DNA of 36,359 nt from RGIG426 sp045600765. GTDB lineage: Bacteria > Bacillota > Clostridia > Oscillospirales > Acutalibacteraceae. Of this stretch, positions 1 through 8,077 are shown piece by piece; the first letter of the stretch is position 1, and each line of letters opens with the position of its first letter. Below the pieces are notes generated by a model. That model saw only the letters and a program-made list of their open reading frames with translations, was not told where the DNA came from and did not search any database. The stretch is from NCBI GenBank assembly GCA_045600765.1, contig JAZRYM010000020.1, positions 1 to 36,359 of the forward strand. The letters are read 5' to 3'. Position numbers and translations under genes: made by a program.

Positions 1-3
1 TTC

Positions 4-62
4 AAAAAAATTTGAAAAAAATCAAAAAAACGCTTGCAATTTTGACAAGGGTGTAGTATATT
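4..62 (+). promoter_or_regulatory. Promoter of the S10-spc-alpha operon with phased A-tracts
   Basis: A -35 box TTGCAA at 34-39 and a -10 box TATATT at 57-62 are separated by 17 nt. Three runs of seven A (4-10, 15-21, 24-30) lie just upstream at roughly helical spacing, like an UP element or curved DNA. A second -35-like TTGACA at 42-47 lies inside the spacer but has no -10 box at a useful distance. Inferred to drive the ribosomal operon, since no other strong promoter was seen before rpsJ. Confidence 0.75.
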
Positions 63-427
63 GATTAGGCACGCGATTGCGCCAAGGGGGTATTTTGCGC
101 CCAAAACGCGGTTGCCGTGCGACTGCACGATATGCGATGAAGCGGGAGGTTGCGGCCCGAACGAGGCCGGTTTTTCCGTGGAGTATGTCCGATTTCAAAC
201 CGGGCGACCAATACTTCCTGTGCAGCAACGGCGATGTACAACGTGACGTCCTACTTGCGGGGACGGCGCGGGTTCGACATTGTGGCTGTTCAGGAACCGT
301 CAAACCCACCCCGGCCATCAAAAACCGAGCCGGTTTTTTGATGGGAAGCAATGAAACACCCGGCAGGGTGGAAGTTTGGCGAAGCTCGCCAACCAAAAAG
401 AAAACTTATTTAGGAGGCGCTTTTACA
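63..427 (+). promoter_or_regulatory. Long structured leader of the ribosomal operon
   Basis: About 365 nt separate the promoter from rpsJ and hold no convincing gene. Visible hairpins are GGTTC (271-275) with GAACC (294-298); a long near-perfect stem 315-327/331-344 around loop AGC with a run of six T in its 3' arm; CACCC (357-361) with GGGTG (366-370); and TTGGCGA (376-382) with TCGCCAA (386-392) just before the rpsJ ribosome site. The 315-344 stem resembles an intrinsic terminator and could act as an attenuator. Control by a ribosomal protein is plausible by analogy with S10 operons elsewhere, but no known leader class was identified. Confidence 0.5.
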
Positions 428-748
428 GTGGCAGTCAAAGAAAAAATCCGTATCCGCATCAAAGGATACGACCACCAGTTGGTGGACCAAGCGGCGGAGA
501 AAATCGTGAAACAGGCGCGCGCTACCGGCGCTCGCGTTTCCGGCCCGATTCCGCTGCCGACCGAGAAAGAAGTCGTGACCATTCTGCGCGCGGTGCACAA
601 ATACAAAGATTCCCGCGAGCAGTTTGAGACCCGGACGCACAAACGTCTGATTGACATTCTCCGTCCGTCTAACAAGACCGTCGAGGCTCTGATGGGCCTT
701 GAACTCCCCGTCGGTGTGGAAATCGAAATCAAAGTGTGCAAACTTTAA
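428..748 (+). CDS. rpsJ: 30S ribosomal protein S10
   Basis: S10 belongs to the 30S head and, as NusE, joins the antitermination complex. The product is 106 residues, the normal family length, and carries the family core around IRIRIKGYDHQLVDQAA and the motif ETRTHKRLIDI. The start is the GTG at 428: AGGAGG at 412-417 lies 10 nt upstream and the protein then opens VAVKEKIRIRIKG as in homologues. The frame stays open much further upstream, but those starts would add a non-homologous extension made from the leader. First gene of the operon. Confidence 0.95.
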   Translation: MAVKEKIRIRIKGYDHQLVDQAAEKIVKQARATGARVSGPIPLPTEKEVVTILRAVHKYKDSREQFETRTHKRLIDILRPSNKTVEALMGLELPVGVEIEIKVCKL

Positions 749-796
749 TCCTTATTATATAGGGACGGTTTGTCAGATTCCACAGACGAGGTCACG

Positions 797-828
797 TTGC
801 ACGCCGCAGCCGATATGGCGGCTTGCAA
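797..828 (+). promoter_or_regulatory. Hairpin in the rpsJ-rplC spacer
   Basis: The 105-nt spacer 749-853 is long for this operon. It contains TTGCA (797-801) pairing with TGCAA (824-828) and an inner stem AGCCG (808-812) with CGGCT (819-823), just before the rplC ribosome site AAAGGAGG at 838-845. It might modulate rplC translation or mark an RNA processing site. No T-run follows, so it is not a terminator. Confidence 0.35.
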
Positions 829-853
829 CCAATAACCAAAGGAGGCATACAGT

Positions 854-1486
854 ATGCAGAAAGGTATTATCGGCAAGAAGATTGGCATGACGCAAATCTT
901 CGACGAAAAGGGCAACGTTGTCCCGGTTACCGTGATTGAAGCGGGGCCGTGCGTGGTTGTCCAAAAGAAAACCGTCGAAAACGACGGCTATGAAGCGGTG
1001 CAGTTCGGTTTCGGTGATGTGACGCCGAAACACGTGAACAAACCGCAGCAGGGTCACTTCGCGAAGGCGGACGTCGCCGCGAAACGCACTCTGCGCGAAT
1101 TCCGCTTTGCGGATTGCTCGGCGTTCAACCTGGGCGACATCGTGAAAGCGGACGCCTTCGCGGTGGGCGACCATGTGGACGTGGTCGGCACCAGCAAAGG
1201 TAAAGGTTACGCGGGCGCCATCAAACGCTGGAATCACTCCCGTTTGAAAGAGACCCACGGTTCCGGTCCTGTGGCTCGCCACGCCGGTTCGCTCGGTGCG
1301 TGTTCGTCCCCGTCCCGTGTCTTCAAAGGCATGAAGGCGGCCGGCCACCTCGGTGTGGAGCGCGTGACCGTGCAAAACCAACTTGTTGTGAAAATCGACG
1401 CTGAAAACAACCTCATCGCCATCAAGGGTGCCATTCCGGGCCCGCGCGGCGGCATCGTGGTCGTTTCCGACAGCGTGAAAGCGTAA
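854..1486 (+). CDS. rplC: 50S ribosomal protein L3
   Basis: L3 is a primary 23S rRNA-binding protein whose extended loop reaches toward the peptidyl transferase centre. The 210-residue product begins MQKGIIGKKIGMTQIF, the standard L3 opening. It has the conserved loop around residues 130-165, with GSGPVARHAGSLGACSSP followed by SRVFKGMKAAGHLG. Length is typical. AAAGGAGG (838-845) precedes the ATG. It sits in canonical position between rpsJ and rplD. Confidence 0.97.
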   Translation: MQKGIIGKKIGMTQIFDEKGNVVPVTVIEAGPCVVVQKKTVENDGYEAVQFGFGDVTPKHVNKPQQGHFAKADVAAKRTLREFRFADCSAFNLGDIVKADAFAVGDHVDVVGTSKGKGYAGAIKRWNHSRLKETHGSGPVARHAGSLGACSSPSRVFKGMKAAGHLGVERVTVQNQLVVKIDAENNLIAIKGAIPGPRGGIVVVSDSVKA

Positions 1487-1503
1487 GGGAGGAGGAATGC
1501 ATC

Positions 1504-2127
1504 ATGCCTACAGTTTCTACTTTTGACATGACCGGCAAAAAGACCGGCAGCATCGATTTGGCGGAAGCCATCTTCGGCATCACCCCGAACAAATCGGTTA
1601 TGCACAGCATGGTCGTCAACTACTTGGCGAACCAGCGTCAGGGCACGCAGTCCGCTCTCACCCGCTCCGAAGTGAGCGGCGGCGGCAAAAAGCCGTATCG
1701 CCAAAAAGGCACCGGCCGCGCCCGTCAGGGTTCGACCCGCGCCGTGCAATGGTATCACGGCGGTGTGGCGTTCGCTCCGAAGCCGCGTGACTATTCCTAC
1801 GCGCTTCCGAAGAAAGTGCGCCGTCTCGCCATGAAATCCGCGTTCTCGTCCAAAGTGCTGGACAACGAGATGATGGTGCTTGACAGCCTGAAACTCGAAG
1901 AGACCAAAACCAAGACGATTGCCACTATGCTCACCGCGCTCGGCACGGGCAAAAAAGTGTTAATCGTTCTTCCCGAGAATGACGAGAGCATCGTGAAAGC
2001 GGCGCGCAACATTCCGGGTGTCAAAACCGCTCTGGTCAACACCTTGAACGTGTATGACATTGTCAACTGCAACACGTTCATCGTGGTGAAAGATGCGATT
2101 TCCCAGATTGAGGAGGTTTATGCGTAA
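1504..2127 (+). CDS. rplD: 50S ribosomal protein L4
   Basis: L4 binds 23S rRNA and lines the exit tunnel with an internal loop. In gammaproteobacteria it also represses its own operon. The 207-residue product has the basic tunnel loop around residues 60-80 (GGGKKPYRQKGTGRARQGS) and the globular C-terminal domain with VLIVLPENDESIVKAARNI. A strong GGGAGGAGG site precedes the ATG. The stop codon shares one base with the rplW start, indicating translational coupling. Confidence 0.96.
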   Translation: MPTVSTFDMTGKKTGSIDLAEAIFGITPNKSVMHSMVVNYLANQRQGTQSALTRSEVSGGGKKPYRQKGTGRARQGSTRAVQWYHGGVAFAPKPRDYSYALPKKVRRLAMKSAFSSKVLDNEMMVLDSLKLEETKTKTIATMLTALGTGKKVLIVLPENDESIVKAARNIPGVKTALVNTLNVYDIVNCNTFIVVKDAISQIEEVYA

Positions 2128-2417
2128 TGAATCCTCGTGATATTATTCTCGCCCCTGTGGTGACGGAAAAAGCAGTCGGTCAGCTGGCGGATCGGAAATA
2201 CACTTTCCGCGTGGCGTCCGATGCCAACAAAATTCAAATTGCGAAAGCGGTGGAAGAGATTTTCGGCGTGAAAGTCGCCAAAGTCAACACCATCAGCATG
2301 AAAGGTCAAAAACGCCGCTACGGTCGCTATGAGGGTTACACCTCTGACTGGAAAAAAGCGGTCGTGACGTTGACCGAAGGCTCGAAGACCATTGAATTCT
2401 TCGACGGCTTGTTCTAA
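2127..2417 (+). CDS. rplW: 50S ribosomal protein L23
   Basis: L23 sits at the tunnel exit and is a docking site for trigger factor and SRP. The 96-residue product contains the family signature ILAPVVTEKAVGQLADRKYTF and the loop KRRYGRYEGYTSDWKKAVVTL. The ATG at 2127 overlaps the rplD stop by one base (TAATG), and the AGGAGGT ribosome site at 2111-2117 lies inside the end of rplD. Confidence 0.96.
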   Translation: MNPRDIILAPVVTEKAVGQLADRKYTFRVASDANKIQIAKAVEEIFGVKVAKVNTISMKGQKRRYGRYEGYTSDWKKAVVTLTEGSKTIEFFDGLF

Positions 2418-2441
2418 TAAGTCGTAAGACCAAACAGTAAA

Positions 2442-2479
2442 GCCGAAAATCGGCACGAATGGGGAACACGGCATTCCCC
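2442..2479 (+). promoter_or_regulatory. Two small hairpins in the rplW-rplB spacer
   Basis: The 93-nt gap before rplB holds GCCGA (2442-2446) pairing with TCGGC (2450-2454), and GGGGAA (2461-2466) pairing with TTCCCC (2474-2479). Neither is followed by a T-run. They may be RNA processing or stability elements; no known class was recognised. Confidence 0.3.
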
Positions 2480-2510
2480 GCAAAGCCTAAGAACAGGAGC
2501 GTGAACAAAC

Positions 2511-3344
2511 ATGCCTATTATCAACTATAAGCCGACAAGCAACGGCCGCCGCGGCATGTCCGTGATTGATTACAGCGGACTGTCCAAAGTGAAGCCGGAA
2601 AAAAGCTTGCTCGACAAAAAGAAAAAGAATGCCGGCCGCAACAGTTACGGCCGCATCACCGTCCGCCATCACGGCGGCGGCAACCGTCAAAAATATCGTA
2701 TCATCGACTTCAAACGTAACAAAGCCGATATGAATGCGACGGTGTTGACCCTTGAATACGACCCGAACCGCAGCGCGCACATCGCCCTCGTCCAGTACGA
2801 GGACAGCGAGAAACGCTACATCATCGCGCCGCAAGACGTGAAAGTGGGCGACGTTCTGCAATCGGGTGCGTCGGCGGATATCCGCCCGGGTAACGCCCTT
2901 CCGCTGTCCGCCATCCCGCAAGGTACGTTCATCCACAACGTGGAGCTGTACCCGGGCAAAGGCGCGCAGCTCGCTCGTTCCGCCGGTGTTATGGCGCAGC
3001 TGATGAGCAAAGAGAACAACCTCGCGCTCGTCCGTCTGCCGTCCGGCGAAATGCGTTACGTTCCGATTAACTGCATGGCGACCATCGGTCAGGTCGGTAA
3101 CGCGGACCACGCCAACGAGAAACTCGGTAAAGCCGGTCGTAAACGCCACATGGGTTGGCGTCCGTCCGTCCGCGGTTCTGTGATGAACCCGTGCGATCAC
3201 CCGCACGGTGGGGGTGAGGGTAAATCCCCCATCGGTCGTCCGGGCCCGGTGACCCCGTGGGGCAAACCCGCGCTGGGTTACAAAACGCGCAGCAAACACA
3301 ACCGTTCTGACAAGTTCATTGTCAAACGCCGTAACGCGAAGTAA
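2511..3344 (+). CDS. rplB: 50S ribosomal protein L2
   Basis: L2 is needed for subunit association and peptidyl transferase activity. The 277-residue product has normal length. It carries the N-terminal OB/SH3 region, with RRGMSVIDYSGLSKVKPEKS, then HHGGGNRQKYR. The hallmark C-terminal segment NPCDHPHGGGEGKSPIGRP includes the conserved histidine and is followed by a basic tail ending FIVKRRNAK. Start ATG 2511 follows a weaker CAGGAG site. Confidence 0.97.
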   Translation: MPIINYKPTSNGRRGMSVIDYSGLSKVKPEKSLLDKKKKNAGRNSYGRITVRHHGGGNRQKYRIIDFKRNKADMNATVLTLEYDPNRSAHIALVQYEDSEKRYIIAPQDVKVGDVLQSGASADIRPGNALPLSAIPQGTFIHNVELYPGKGAQLARSAGVMAQLMSKENNLALVRLPSGEMRYVPINCMATIGQVGNADHANEKLGKAGRKRHMGWRPSVRGSVMNPCDHPHGGGEGKSPIGRPGPVTPWGKPALGYKTRSKHNRSDKFIVKRRNAK

Positions 3345-3362
3345 GCGAAAGGAGATTGAATT

Positions 3363-3635
3363 ATGGGACGCAGTGTTAAAAAAGGACCTTTCGTGCAACC
3401 TGTTCTGCTGAAACGCATTCAGGAAATGAACGCCGCCGGCGAGAAACGCATCCTCAAAACGTGGAGCCGCTCCTCGACGATTTTCCCCGACTTTGTCGGT
3501 CACACGATTGCCGTTCACGACGGCCGCAAACACGTTCCGGTGTATATCACGGAGGATATGGTTGGACACAAATTGGGCGAATTCGCCCCGACTCGTACGT
3601 TTAGAGGCCACACCGGCTCCAAAACGACGAACTAA
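3363..3635 (+). CDS. rpsS: 30S ribosomal protein S19
   Basis: S19 forms a head complex with S13 near the A-site tRNA. The 90-residue product opens MGRSVKKGPFV and contains WSRSSTIFPDFVGHTIAVHD and the C-terminal signature GHKLGEFAPTRTFRGHTG. AAAGGAG precedes the ATG. Short spacers to rplB and rplV fit one transcript. Confidence 0.97.
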   Translation: MGRSVKKGPFVQPVLLKRIQEMNAAGEKRILKTWSRSSTIFPDFVGHTIAVHDGRKHVPVYITEDMVGHKLGEFAPTRTFRGHTGSKTTN

Positions 3636-3655
3636 GCGGAAGGAGAGAATTATCA

Positions 3656-3991
3656 ATGGAAGCAAGGGCTAAAGCCACTTACATTCGCATTTCCCCTCGC
3701 AAAGTGAAGATCGTTCTCGACCTCATCCGCGGGAAATCGATTGATGAAGCGTTGGCGATTGTGAAATTCACCAGCAAATCGGCTTGCGAACCGATTGAGA
3801 AACTGCTCAAATCCGCGCTCGCGAACGCCGAAAACAACTTCAATATGTCCAGAAGTGACCTGTACGTCGCGGAATGCTTTGCCTGCCCGGGCCCGATTAT
3901 GAAACGGATTCGCCCGCGTGCGCAAGGCCGCGCTTTCCGCATCGACAAGAGAACGTCGCACATCACCGTCGTTCTCAAAGAGAAAGAATAA
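3656..3991 (+). CDS. rplV: 50S ribosomal protein L22
   Basis: L22 binds all 23S domains, and its beta-hairpin narrows the nascent-peptide tunnel. The product has 111 residues. Its N-terminal ARAKATYIRISPRKVKIVL and C-terminal hairpin MKRIRPRAQGRAFRIDKRT are diagnostic. A GGAGAG ribosome site lies before ATG 3656. It ends 19 nt before rpsC. Confidence 0.97.
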   Translation: MEARAKATYIRISPRKVKIVLDLIRGKSIDEALAIVKFTSKSACEPIEKLLKSALANAENNFNMSRSDLYVAECFACPGPIMKRIRPRAQGRAFRIDKRTSHITVVLKEKE

Positions 3992-4010
3992 GTCGAGGAG
4001 GTACAGAAGA

Positions 4011-4679
4011 ATGGGACAAAAAGTAAATCCGCACGGTCTTCGTGTCGGTGTTATCAAAGATTGGGATTCGCGTTGGTTCGTGAACGATAAAGAGTTCGGC
4101 GATACCATCGTCTCGGACTACAACCTGCGTAAATATCTGAAAAAGAAATTGTACGCGGCGGGCATTGCCAAAATCGAGATTGAACGCGACGCTTCCCGTG
4201 TGCGTGTGCACATCCATTGTGCCAAACCGGGTATCGTTATCGGCAAAGGCGGCGCGGATATCGAAACGCTTCGTCTGTCGTGCGAGAAAATGCTCGGCAA
4301 ACCCACCCTCATCAACATCGTTGAGGTGAAAAACCCCGACGTCAACGCGCAGCTCGTTGCCGAAAGCATCGCCGCTCAGCTGGAAAAACGTACGTCTTTC
4401 CGCCGCGCGATGAAACAGGCAATCGGCCGTGCGATGAAACTCGGTGCGAAGGGTATTAAAACGAAAGTTTCCGGTCGTCTCGGCGGCGCGGAAATTGCGC
4501 GTAGCGAAAGCTACCACGAAGGAACGATTCCGCTGCAAACTCTGCGTGCGGACATTGATTACGGTTTCGCGGAGGCGAACACCACCTACGGTCGGATCGG
4601 CGTGAAAGTGTGGATCTACCGCGGTGAGGTTCTCGCCGGCGCGGCGAAACCGCAACGTCGGGAAGGAGGCCGCAAATAA
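4011..4679 (+). CDS. rpsC: 30S ribosomal protein S3
   Basis: S3 lines the mRNA entry tunnel. The 222-residue product begins MGQKVNPHGLRVGVIKDW and has a type II KH domain with GIVIGKGGADIE around residues 77-88. The C-terminal S3 domain contains GRLGGAEIARSE. The ATG at 4011 is chosen because GAGGAGGT (about 3995-4002) lies just upstream and homologues begin MGQK. The open frame extends back into rplV, but without homology. Confidence 0.96.
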   Translation: MGQKVNPHGLRVGVIKDWDSRWFVNDKEFGDTIVSDYNLRKYLKKKLYAAGIAKIEIERDASRVRVHIHCAKPGIVIGKGGADIETLRLSCEKMLGKPTLINIVEVKNPDVNAQLVAESIAAQLEKRTSFRRAMKQAIGRAMKLGAKGIKTKVSGRLGGAEIARSESYHEGTIPLQTLRADIDYGFAEANTTYGRIGVKVWIYRGEVLAGAAKPQRREGGRK

Positions 4680-5101
4680 TGTTGATGCCGAAAAGAGTCA
4701 AATACCGTCGCGTGCAGCGCGGACGTTTGACCGGTAAAGCCACTCGTGGCAACAAAGTTACCTACGGTGATTTCGGTTTGCAGGCCGAGGAACCGGCATG
4801 GATTAAATCCAACCAGATTGAGGCGGCTCGTATCGCCATGACCCGTTACATCAAACGTGGCGGTCAGGTCTGGATTAAAATTTTCCCGGATAAACCGGTT
4901 ACCGAAAAACCCGCCGAGACCCGCATGGGTTCCGGTAAAGGTTCGCCGGAATACTGGGTCGCCGTGGTGAAACCCGGACGCGTGATGTTCGAGATCGCCG
5001 GCGTGCCGGAGGAGACTGCCCGTGAGGCGTTGCGCCTGGCGGCAAACAAACTGCCGATCAAGTGCAAATTCGTCAAAAAAGAGGACGGTGAGCAGGCATG
5101 A
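4679..5101 (+). CDS. rplP: 50S ribosomal protein L16
   Basis: L16 binds near the A-site tRNA elbow and the peptidyl transferase centre. The 140-residue product opens MLMPKRVKYRRVQRG, matching the Bacillus-type MLLPKRVKYRR start, so the first ATG is preferred over a second ATG two codons on. Conserved blocks are IEAARIAMTRYIKRGG and MGSGKGSPEYWVAVVKPG. It overlaps the rpsC stop by one base and rpmC by four (ATGA). Confidence 0.96.
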   Translation: MLMPKRVKYRRVQRGRLTGKATRGNKVTYGDFGLQAEEPAWIKSNQIEAARIAMTRYIKRGGQVWIKIFPDKPVTEKPAETRMGSGKGSPEYWVAVVKPGRVMFEIAGVPEETAREALRLAANKLPIKCKFVKKEDGEQA

Positions 5102-5313
5102 AGAAATCTGAACTCGAAAAAATCCGTGAGTTGAGCGCCGTGGAAATGGAAAACAAACTGGACGACCTCAAAAAAGAGTTGTTCAACCTGCGTTTCCAAC
5201 ACGCGATTAACCAGCTGGATAATCCCGCCCGCATGAAAGCGGTCAAAAAACAAATCGCCATCATCAAAACGGTGATGCGCGAAAACGAACTGCGCGAAAG
5301 CGCCGAAGGCTAA
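5098..5313 (+). CDS. rpmC: 50S ribosomal protein L29
   Basis: L29 contacts L23 at the tunnel exit. The 71-residue product is the usual two-helix protein with LKKELFNLRFQHAINQLDNP and a lysine-rich second helix (RMKAVKKQIAIIKTVMREN). Its ATG overlaps the rplP stop in an ATGA junction, so translation is probably coupled. Confidence 0.95.
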   Translation: MKKSELEKIRELSAVEMENKLDDLKKELFNLRFQHAINQLDNPARMKAVKKQIAIIKTVMRENELRESAEG

Positions 5314-5330
5314 GGGAGGAGGAACTACCG

Positions 5331-5588
5331 ATGAGTGAACGCAATTTGAGAAAGACGAGAGTCGGTATCGTTGTCAGCGATAAAATGGATAAAACCGTGG
5401 TCATCGCCATCAGCGACAATGTCCGTCATCCCTTGTACAAGAAAATCGTGAAACGCACCGTCAAACTGAAAGCGCACGACGAGGCGAACGAGTGCCGTGT
5501 CGGTGACCGCGTGGAGGTCACCGAAACCCGCCCGCTCTCCAAAGACAAACGCTGGCGCGTTTCCAAAATCATCGAGAAGGCTAAATAA
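5331..5588 (+). CDS. rpsQ: 30S ribosomal protein S17
   Basis: S17 is a primary 16S rRNA binder with an OB fold. The 85-residue product contains RKTRVGIVVSDKMDKTVVI and the signature GDRVEVTETRPLSKDKRWRV. GGGAGGAGG lies just before ATG 5331. Length and position between rpmC and rplN are canonical. Confidence 0.96.
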   Translation: MSERNLRKTRVGIVVSDKMDKTVVIAISDNVRHPLYKKIVKRTVKLKAHDEANECRVGDRVEVTETRPLSKDKRWRVSKIIEKAK

Positions 5589-5618
5589 GTCGGTTCTGCT
5601 TGAAAGGAGGAACACCAG

Positions 5619-5987
5619 ATGGTTCAACAACAAACCTACCTCAAAGTGGCCGACAACACCGGCGCGAAAGAACTTATGGTCATTCGCGTTCTTGGTGGTT
5701 CCGGCCGGAGGTATGCGAATATCGGCGACCTCGTTGTCGCTTCGGTGAAAAAAGCCGCTCCCGGCGGCATGGTGAAAAAAGGCGATGTCGTGCGTGCGGT
5801 AATCGTGCGCGCGGTGAAGGGTGTTCGCCGCGAAGATGGTACGTACATTCGTTTTGACGAAAACGCCGCCGTCATCGTTCGTGAGGACAAAAACCCGCGT
5901 GGTACCCGTATCTTTGGGCCCATCGCCCGTGAGCTGCGTGAGAAGGATTACATGAAAATCCTCTCCCTCGCGCCGGAAGTGCTGTGA
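5619..5987 (+). CDS. rplN: 50S ribosomal protein L14
   Basis: L14 helps form inter-subunit bridges. The 122-residue product has the invariant length and opens MVQQQTYLKVADNTGAKELM. The signature VVRAVIVRAVKGVRREDG and the C-terminal GPIARELREKDYMKILSLAPEVL are both present. AAAGGAGG precedes the ATG. Confidence 0.97.
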   Translation: MVQQQTYLKVADNTGAKELMVIRVLGGSGRRYANIGDLVVASVKKAAPGGMVKKGDVVRAVIVRAVKGVRREDGTYIRFDENAAVIVREDKNPRGTRIFGPIARELREKDYMKILSLAPEVL

Positions 5988-5999
5988 GGAGGTACCGAA

Positions 6000-6314
6000 A
6001 TGAAAATGCATGTGAAAAAAGACGACCAGGTCGTCATTCTCAGCGGTAACGACAAAGGCAAAAAAGGCAAGGTGCTGGAAGTCAGCCCCAAAGAAGGCAA
6101 AGTCATCGTCGAGGGTTGCCACATCGTGACCAAACACGTGAAGGCGCGCCGCCCCGGCGACCCGAGCGGCATCATCAAGGCGGAAGGCGCTATCTACGCC
6201 TCCAAAGTCCAGGTGGTTTGCCCGCACTGCAAAAAGGCCACCCGCATTGCCTATAAGACGTTCGCCGACAAAACGAAGTCCCGTGTGTGCAAACATTGCG
6301 GCGAGACGCTGTAA
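6000..6314 (+). CDS. rplX: 50S ribosomal protein L24, zinc-ribbon form
   Basis: L24 starts 50S assembly. The 104-residue product has a KOW motif near its N-terminus (VILSGNDKGKKGKVLEV) followed by the L24 body. Two Cys pairs near the C-terminus (CPHC and CKHC) form an apparent zinc ribbon, seen in many clostridial L24 proteins. A TGAGGAGGT site partly overlaps the rplN stop. Confidence 0.96.
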   Translation: MKMHVKKDDQVVILSGNDKGKKGKVLEVSPKEGKVIVEGCHIVTKHVKARRPGDPSGIIKAEGAIYASKVQVVCPHCKKATRIAYKTFADKTKSRVCKHCGETL

Positions 6315-6328
6315 GGAGGAACAAACGA

Positions 6329-6868
6329 ATGGCCAGATTAAAAGAATTTTACAAAAGTGAAGTCGCTCCCGCGCTTATGACCAAATTCGGTTACAAAAGC
6401 GTGATGCAGATTCCGAAACTGGACAAAATTGTCATCAACATCGGCTGCGGCGAAGCGCGCGACAACCCGAAAGTCATCGAGTCGGCGATTACCGACCTTA
6501 TGGCGATTACCGGTCAGCGCCCCGTTATCTGCAAGGCGAGAAAGTCTGTGGCGAACTTCAAACTGCGTGAAGGTATGAACAACGGCGTGAAGGTCACCCT
6601 GCGCGGCGACCGCATGTACGAGTTCCTGGATCGTTTGTTCAACGTGGCTCTGCCCCGCGTGCGTGACTTCCGCGGCATCAACCCGAACTCGTTCGACGGT
6701 CGCGGCAACTACAACATGGGTCTGAAAGAGCAACTCATTTTCCCGGAAATTGAGTACGACAAAATTGACACGGTGCGTGGCATGGACTTGTGCTTCGTGA
6801 CCACCGCCAACACCGACGAAGAAGCGCTTGAACTGCTTACGCTGATGGGCGCTCCGTTCGAGAGATAA
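6329..6868 (+). CDS. rplE: 50S ribosomal protein L5
   Basis: L5 binds 5S rRNA in the central protuberance and contacts P-site tRNA. The 179-residue product begins MARLKEFYKSEVAPALM and contains KLDKIVINIGCGEA, the signature LRGDRMYEFLDRLFNVALPR and DFRGINPNSFDGRGNYNMG. ATG 6329 is chosen because TAAGGAGGA lies just upstream. The longer open frame starts inside rplX. Confidence 0.97.
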   Translation: MARLKEFYKSEVAPALMTKFGYKSVMQIPKLDKIVINIGCGEARDNPKVIESAITDLMAITGQRPVICKARKSVANFKLREGMNNGVKVTLRGDRMYEFLDRLFNVALPRVRDFRGINPNSFDGRGNYNMGLKEQLIFPEIEYDKIDTVRGMDLCFVTTANTDEEALELLTLMGAPFER

Positions 6869-6881
6869 GGAGGGGACGAAA

Positions 6882-7067
6882 ATGGCAAAAACTTCGATGA
6901 AGGTACGGCAGAGCAGAGGTTCGAAATATTCGACCCGCAACTACAACCGTTGCAAAATCTGCGGTCGTCCCCACGCGTATCTGCGCAAATACGGCATCTG
7001 CCGTATCTGCTTCCGCGAGCTCGCCTACAAAGGCGAAATCCCGGGTGTCAAAAAAGCAAGTTGGTAA
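6882..7067 (+). CDS. rpsN: 30S ribosomal protein S14, zinc-binding short form
   Basis: S14 completes the 30S head. This is the 61-residue zinc form (called rpsZ in some genomes), with CKICGRPHAYLRKYGICRIC giving two CxxC pairs. The tail GEIPGVKKASW is standard. AAGGAGGGG precedes the ATG. The long non-zinc paralogue is not in the window. Confidence 0.97.
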   Translation: MAKTSMKVRQSRGSKYSTRNYNRCKICGRPHAYLRKYGICRICFRELAYKGEIPGVKKASW

Positions 7068-7093
7068 GCAATAGTTGAAGGAGGATTACGGAT

Positions 7094-7495
7094 ATGCAAA
7101 TTACCGATACGATTGCCGATATGCTGACGCGCATTCGTAACGCGAATACCGCGAAGCACGATTCGGTGGATATCCCCGCTTCGAACATGAAGAAGGCTAT
7201 TGCCCAGATTCTTGTTGACGAGGGATATGTGAAAAGTTTCCAAGTGATTGATGACGGCAAACAGGGAATCATCCGCGTGGTCCTGAAATATCAGGGCGCG
7301 GGAAAAACTCCGGTCATCCGTGGCTTGCGCCGCGTGTCCAAACCCGGTTTGCGCATCTATTCCAGCAGTGAAGATATGCCGAAAGTCATGAAAGGCATCG
7401 GCACCGCCATCGTCTCCACGTCCAAAGGCGTTATGACCGACAAAAAGGCCCGTAACGAAAACGTGGGTGGCGAAGTGTTGGCGTTTGTGTGGTAA
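7094..7495 (+). CDS. rpsH: 30S ribosomal protein S8
   Basis: S8 binds the central domain of 16S rRNA and in enteric bacteria represses the spc operon. The 133-residue product begins MQITDTIADMLTRIRNAN and has the C-terminal signature GIGTAIVSTSKGVMTDKKA. AAGGAGG lies upstream of ATG 7094. Confidence 0.97.
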   Translation: MQITDTIADMLTRIRNANTAKHDSVDIPASNMKKAIAQILVDEGYVKSFQVIDDGKQGIIRVVLKYQGAGKTPVIRGLRRVSKPGLRIYSSSEDMPKVMKGIGTAIVSTSKGVMTDKKARNENVGGEVLAFVW

Positions 7496-7510
7496 GGGGG
7501 TACGAGAGAT

Positions 7511-8059
7511 ATGTCGAGAATTGGACGTAAACCGATTGAAATCCCCGCCGGCGTTGAGGTCTCTGTTGCCGATAACGTCGTTACCGTCAAAGGCCCGAAA
7601 GGCACCTTGACTCAAACCATCAACCCGGTCATCACCGTCAAAGTCGAGGGCAACACCATTTCGGTGGAGCGCCCGAACGACGAGGCGTTGAGCCGCTCGC
7701 TCCACGGGCTGTCCCGCACGCTGATTGCCAATATGGTGGAAGGCGTGTCCAAAGGGTACCAGAAAGAGCTCGATATCAACGGTATCGGTTACCGTGCCGC
7801 GAAACAGGGCTCCGAAGTGGTGCTGACCCTCGGTTACAGCCACCAAGTCTTTGTCAAAGAGATTCCGGGTATCACCATCGACGTGCCGAACCCGAACAAG
7901 CTGGTCATCAGCGGTGCGGACAAACAGCTCGTCGGTCAGTTTGCGGCGGAAGTCCGCGGCAAACGCCCGCCGGAACCCTACAAAGGCAAAGGCATCAAGT
8001 ATTCTGACGAAGTCATCCGCCGCAAGGAAGGTAAAGCCGGCGCGAAGGGCGCAAAATAA
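7511..8059 (+). CDS. rplF: 50S ribosomal protein L6
   Basis: L6 lies near the sarcin-ricin loop and factor-binding site. The 182-residue product opens MSRIGRKPIEIPAGVEV, has two repeated alpha/beta domains, and ends with the signature RGKRPPEPYKGKGIKYSDE and a basic tail. The spacer from rpsH is 15 nt with a GGGGGT-type ribosome site. Confidence 0.97.
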   Translation: MSRIGRKPIEIPAGVEVSVADNVVTVKGPKGTLTQTINPVITVKVEGNTISVERPNDEALSRSLHGLSRTLIANMVEGVSKGYQKELDINGIGYRAAKQGSEVVLTLGYSHQVFVKEIPGITIDVPNPNKLVISGADKQLVGQFAAEVRGKRPPEPYKGKGIKYSDEVIRRKEGKAGAKGAK

Positions 8060-8077
8060 GGGAGGTAAGGAACAGTT

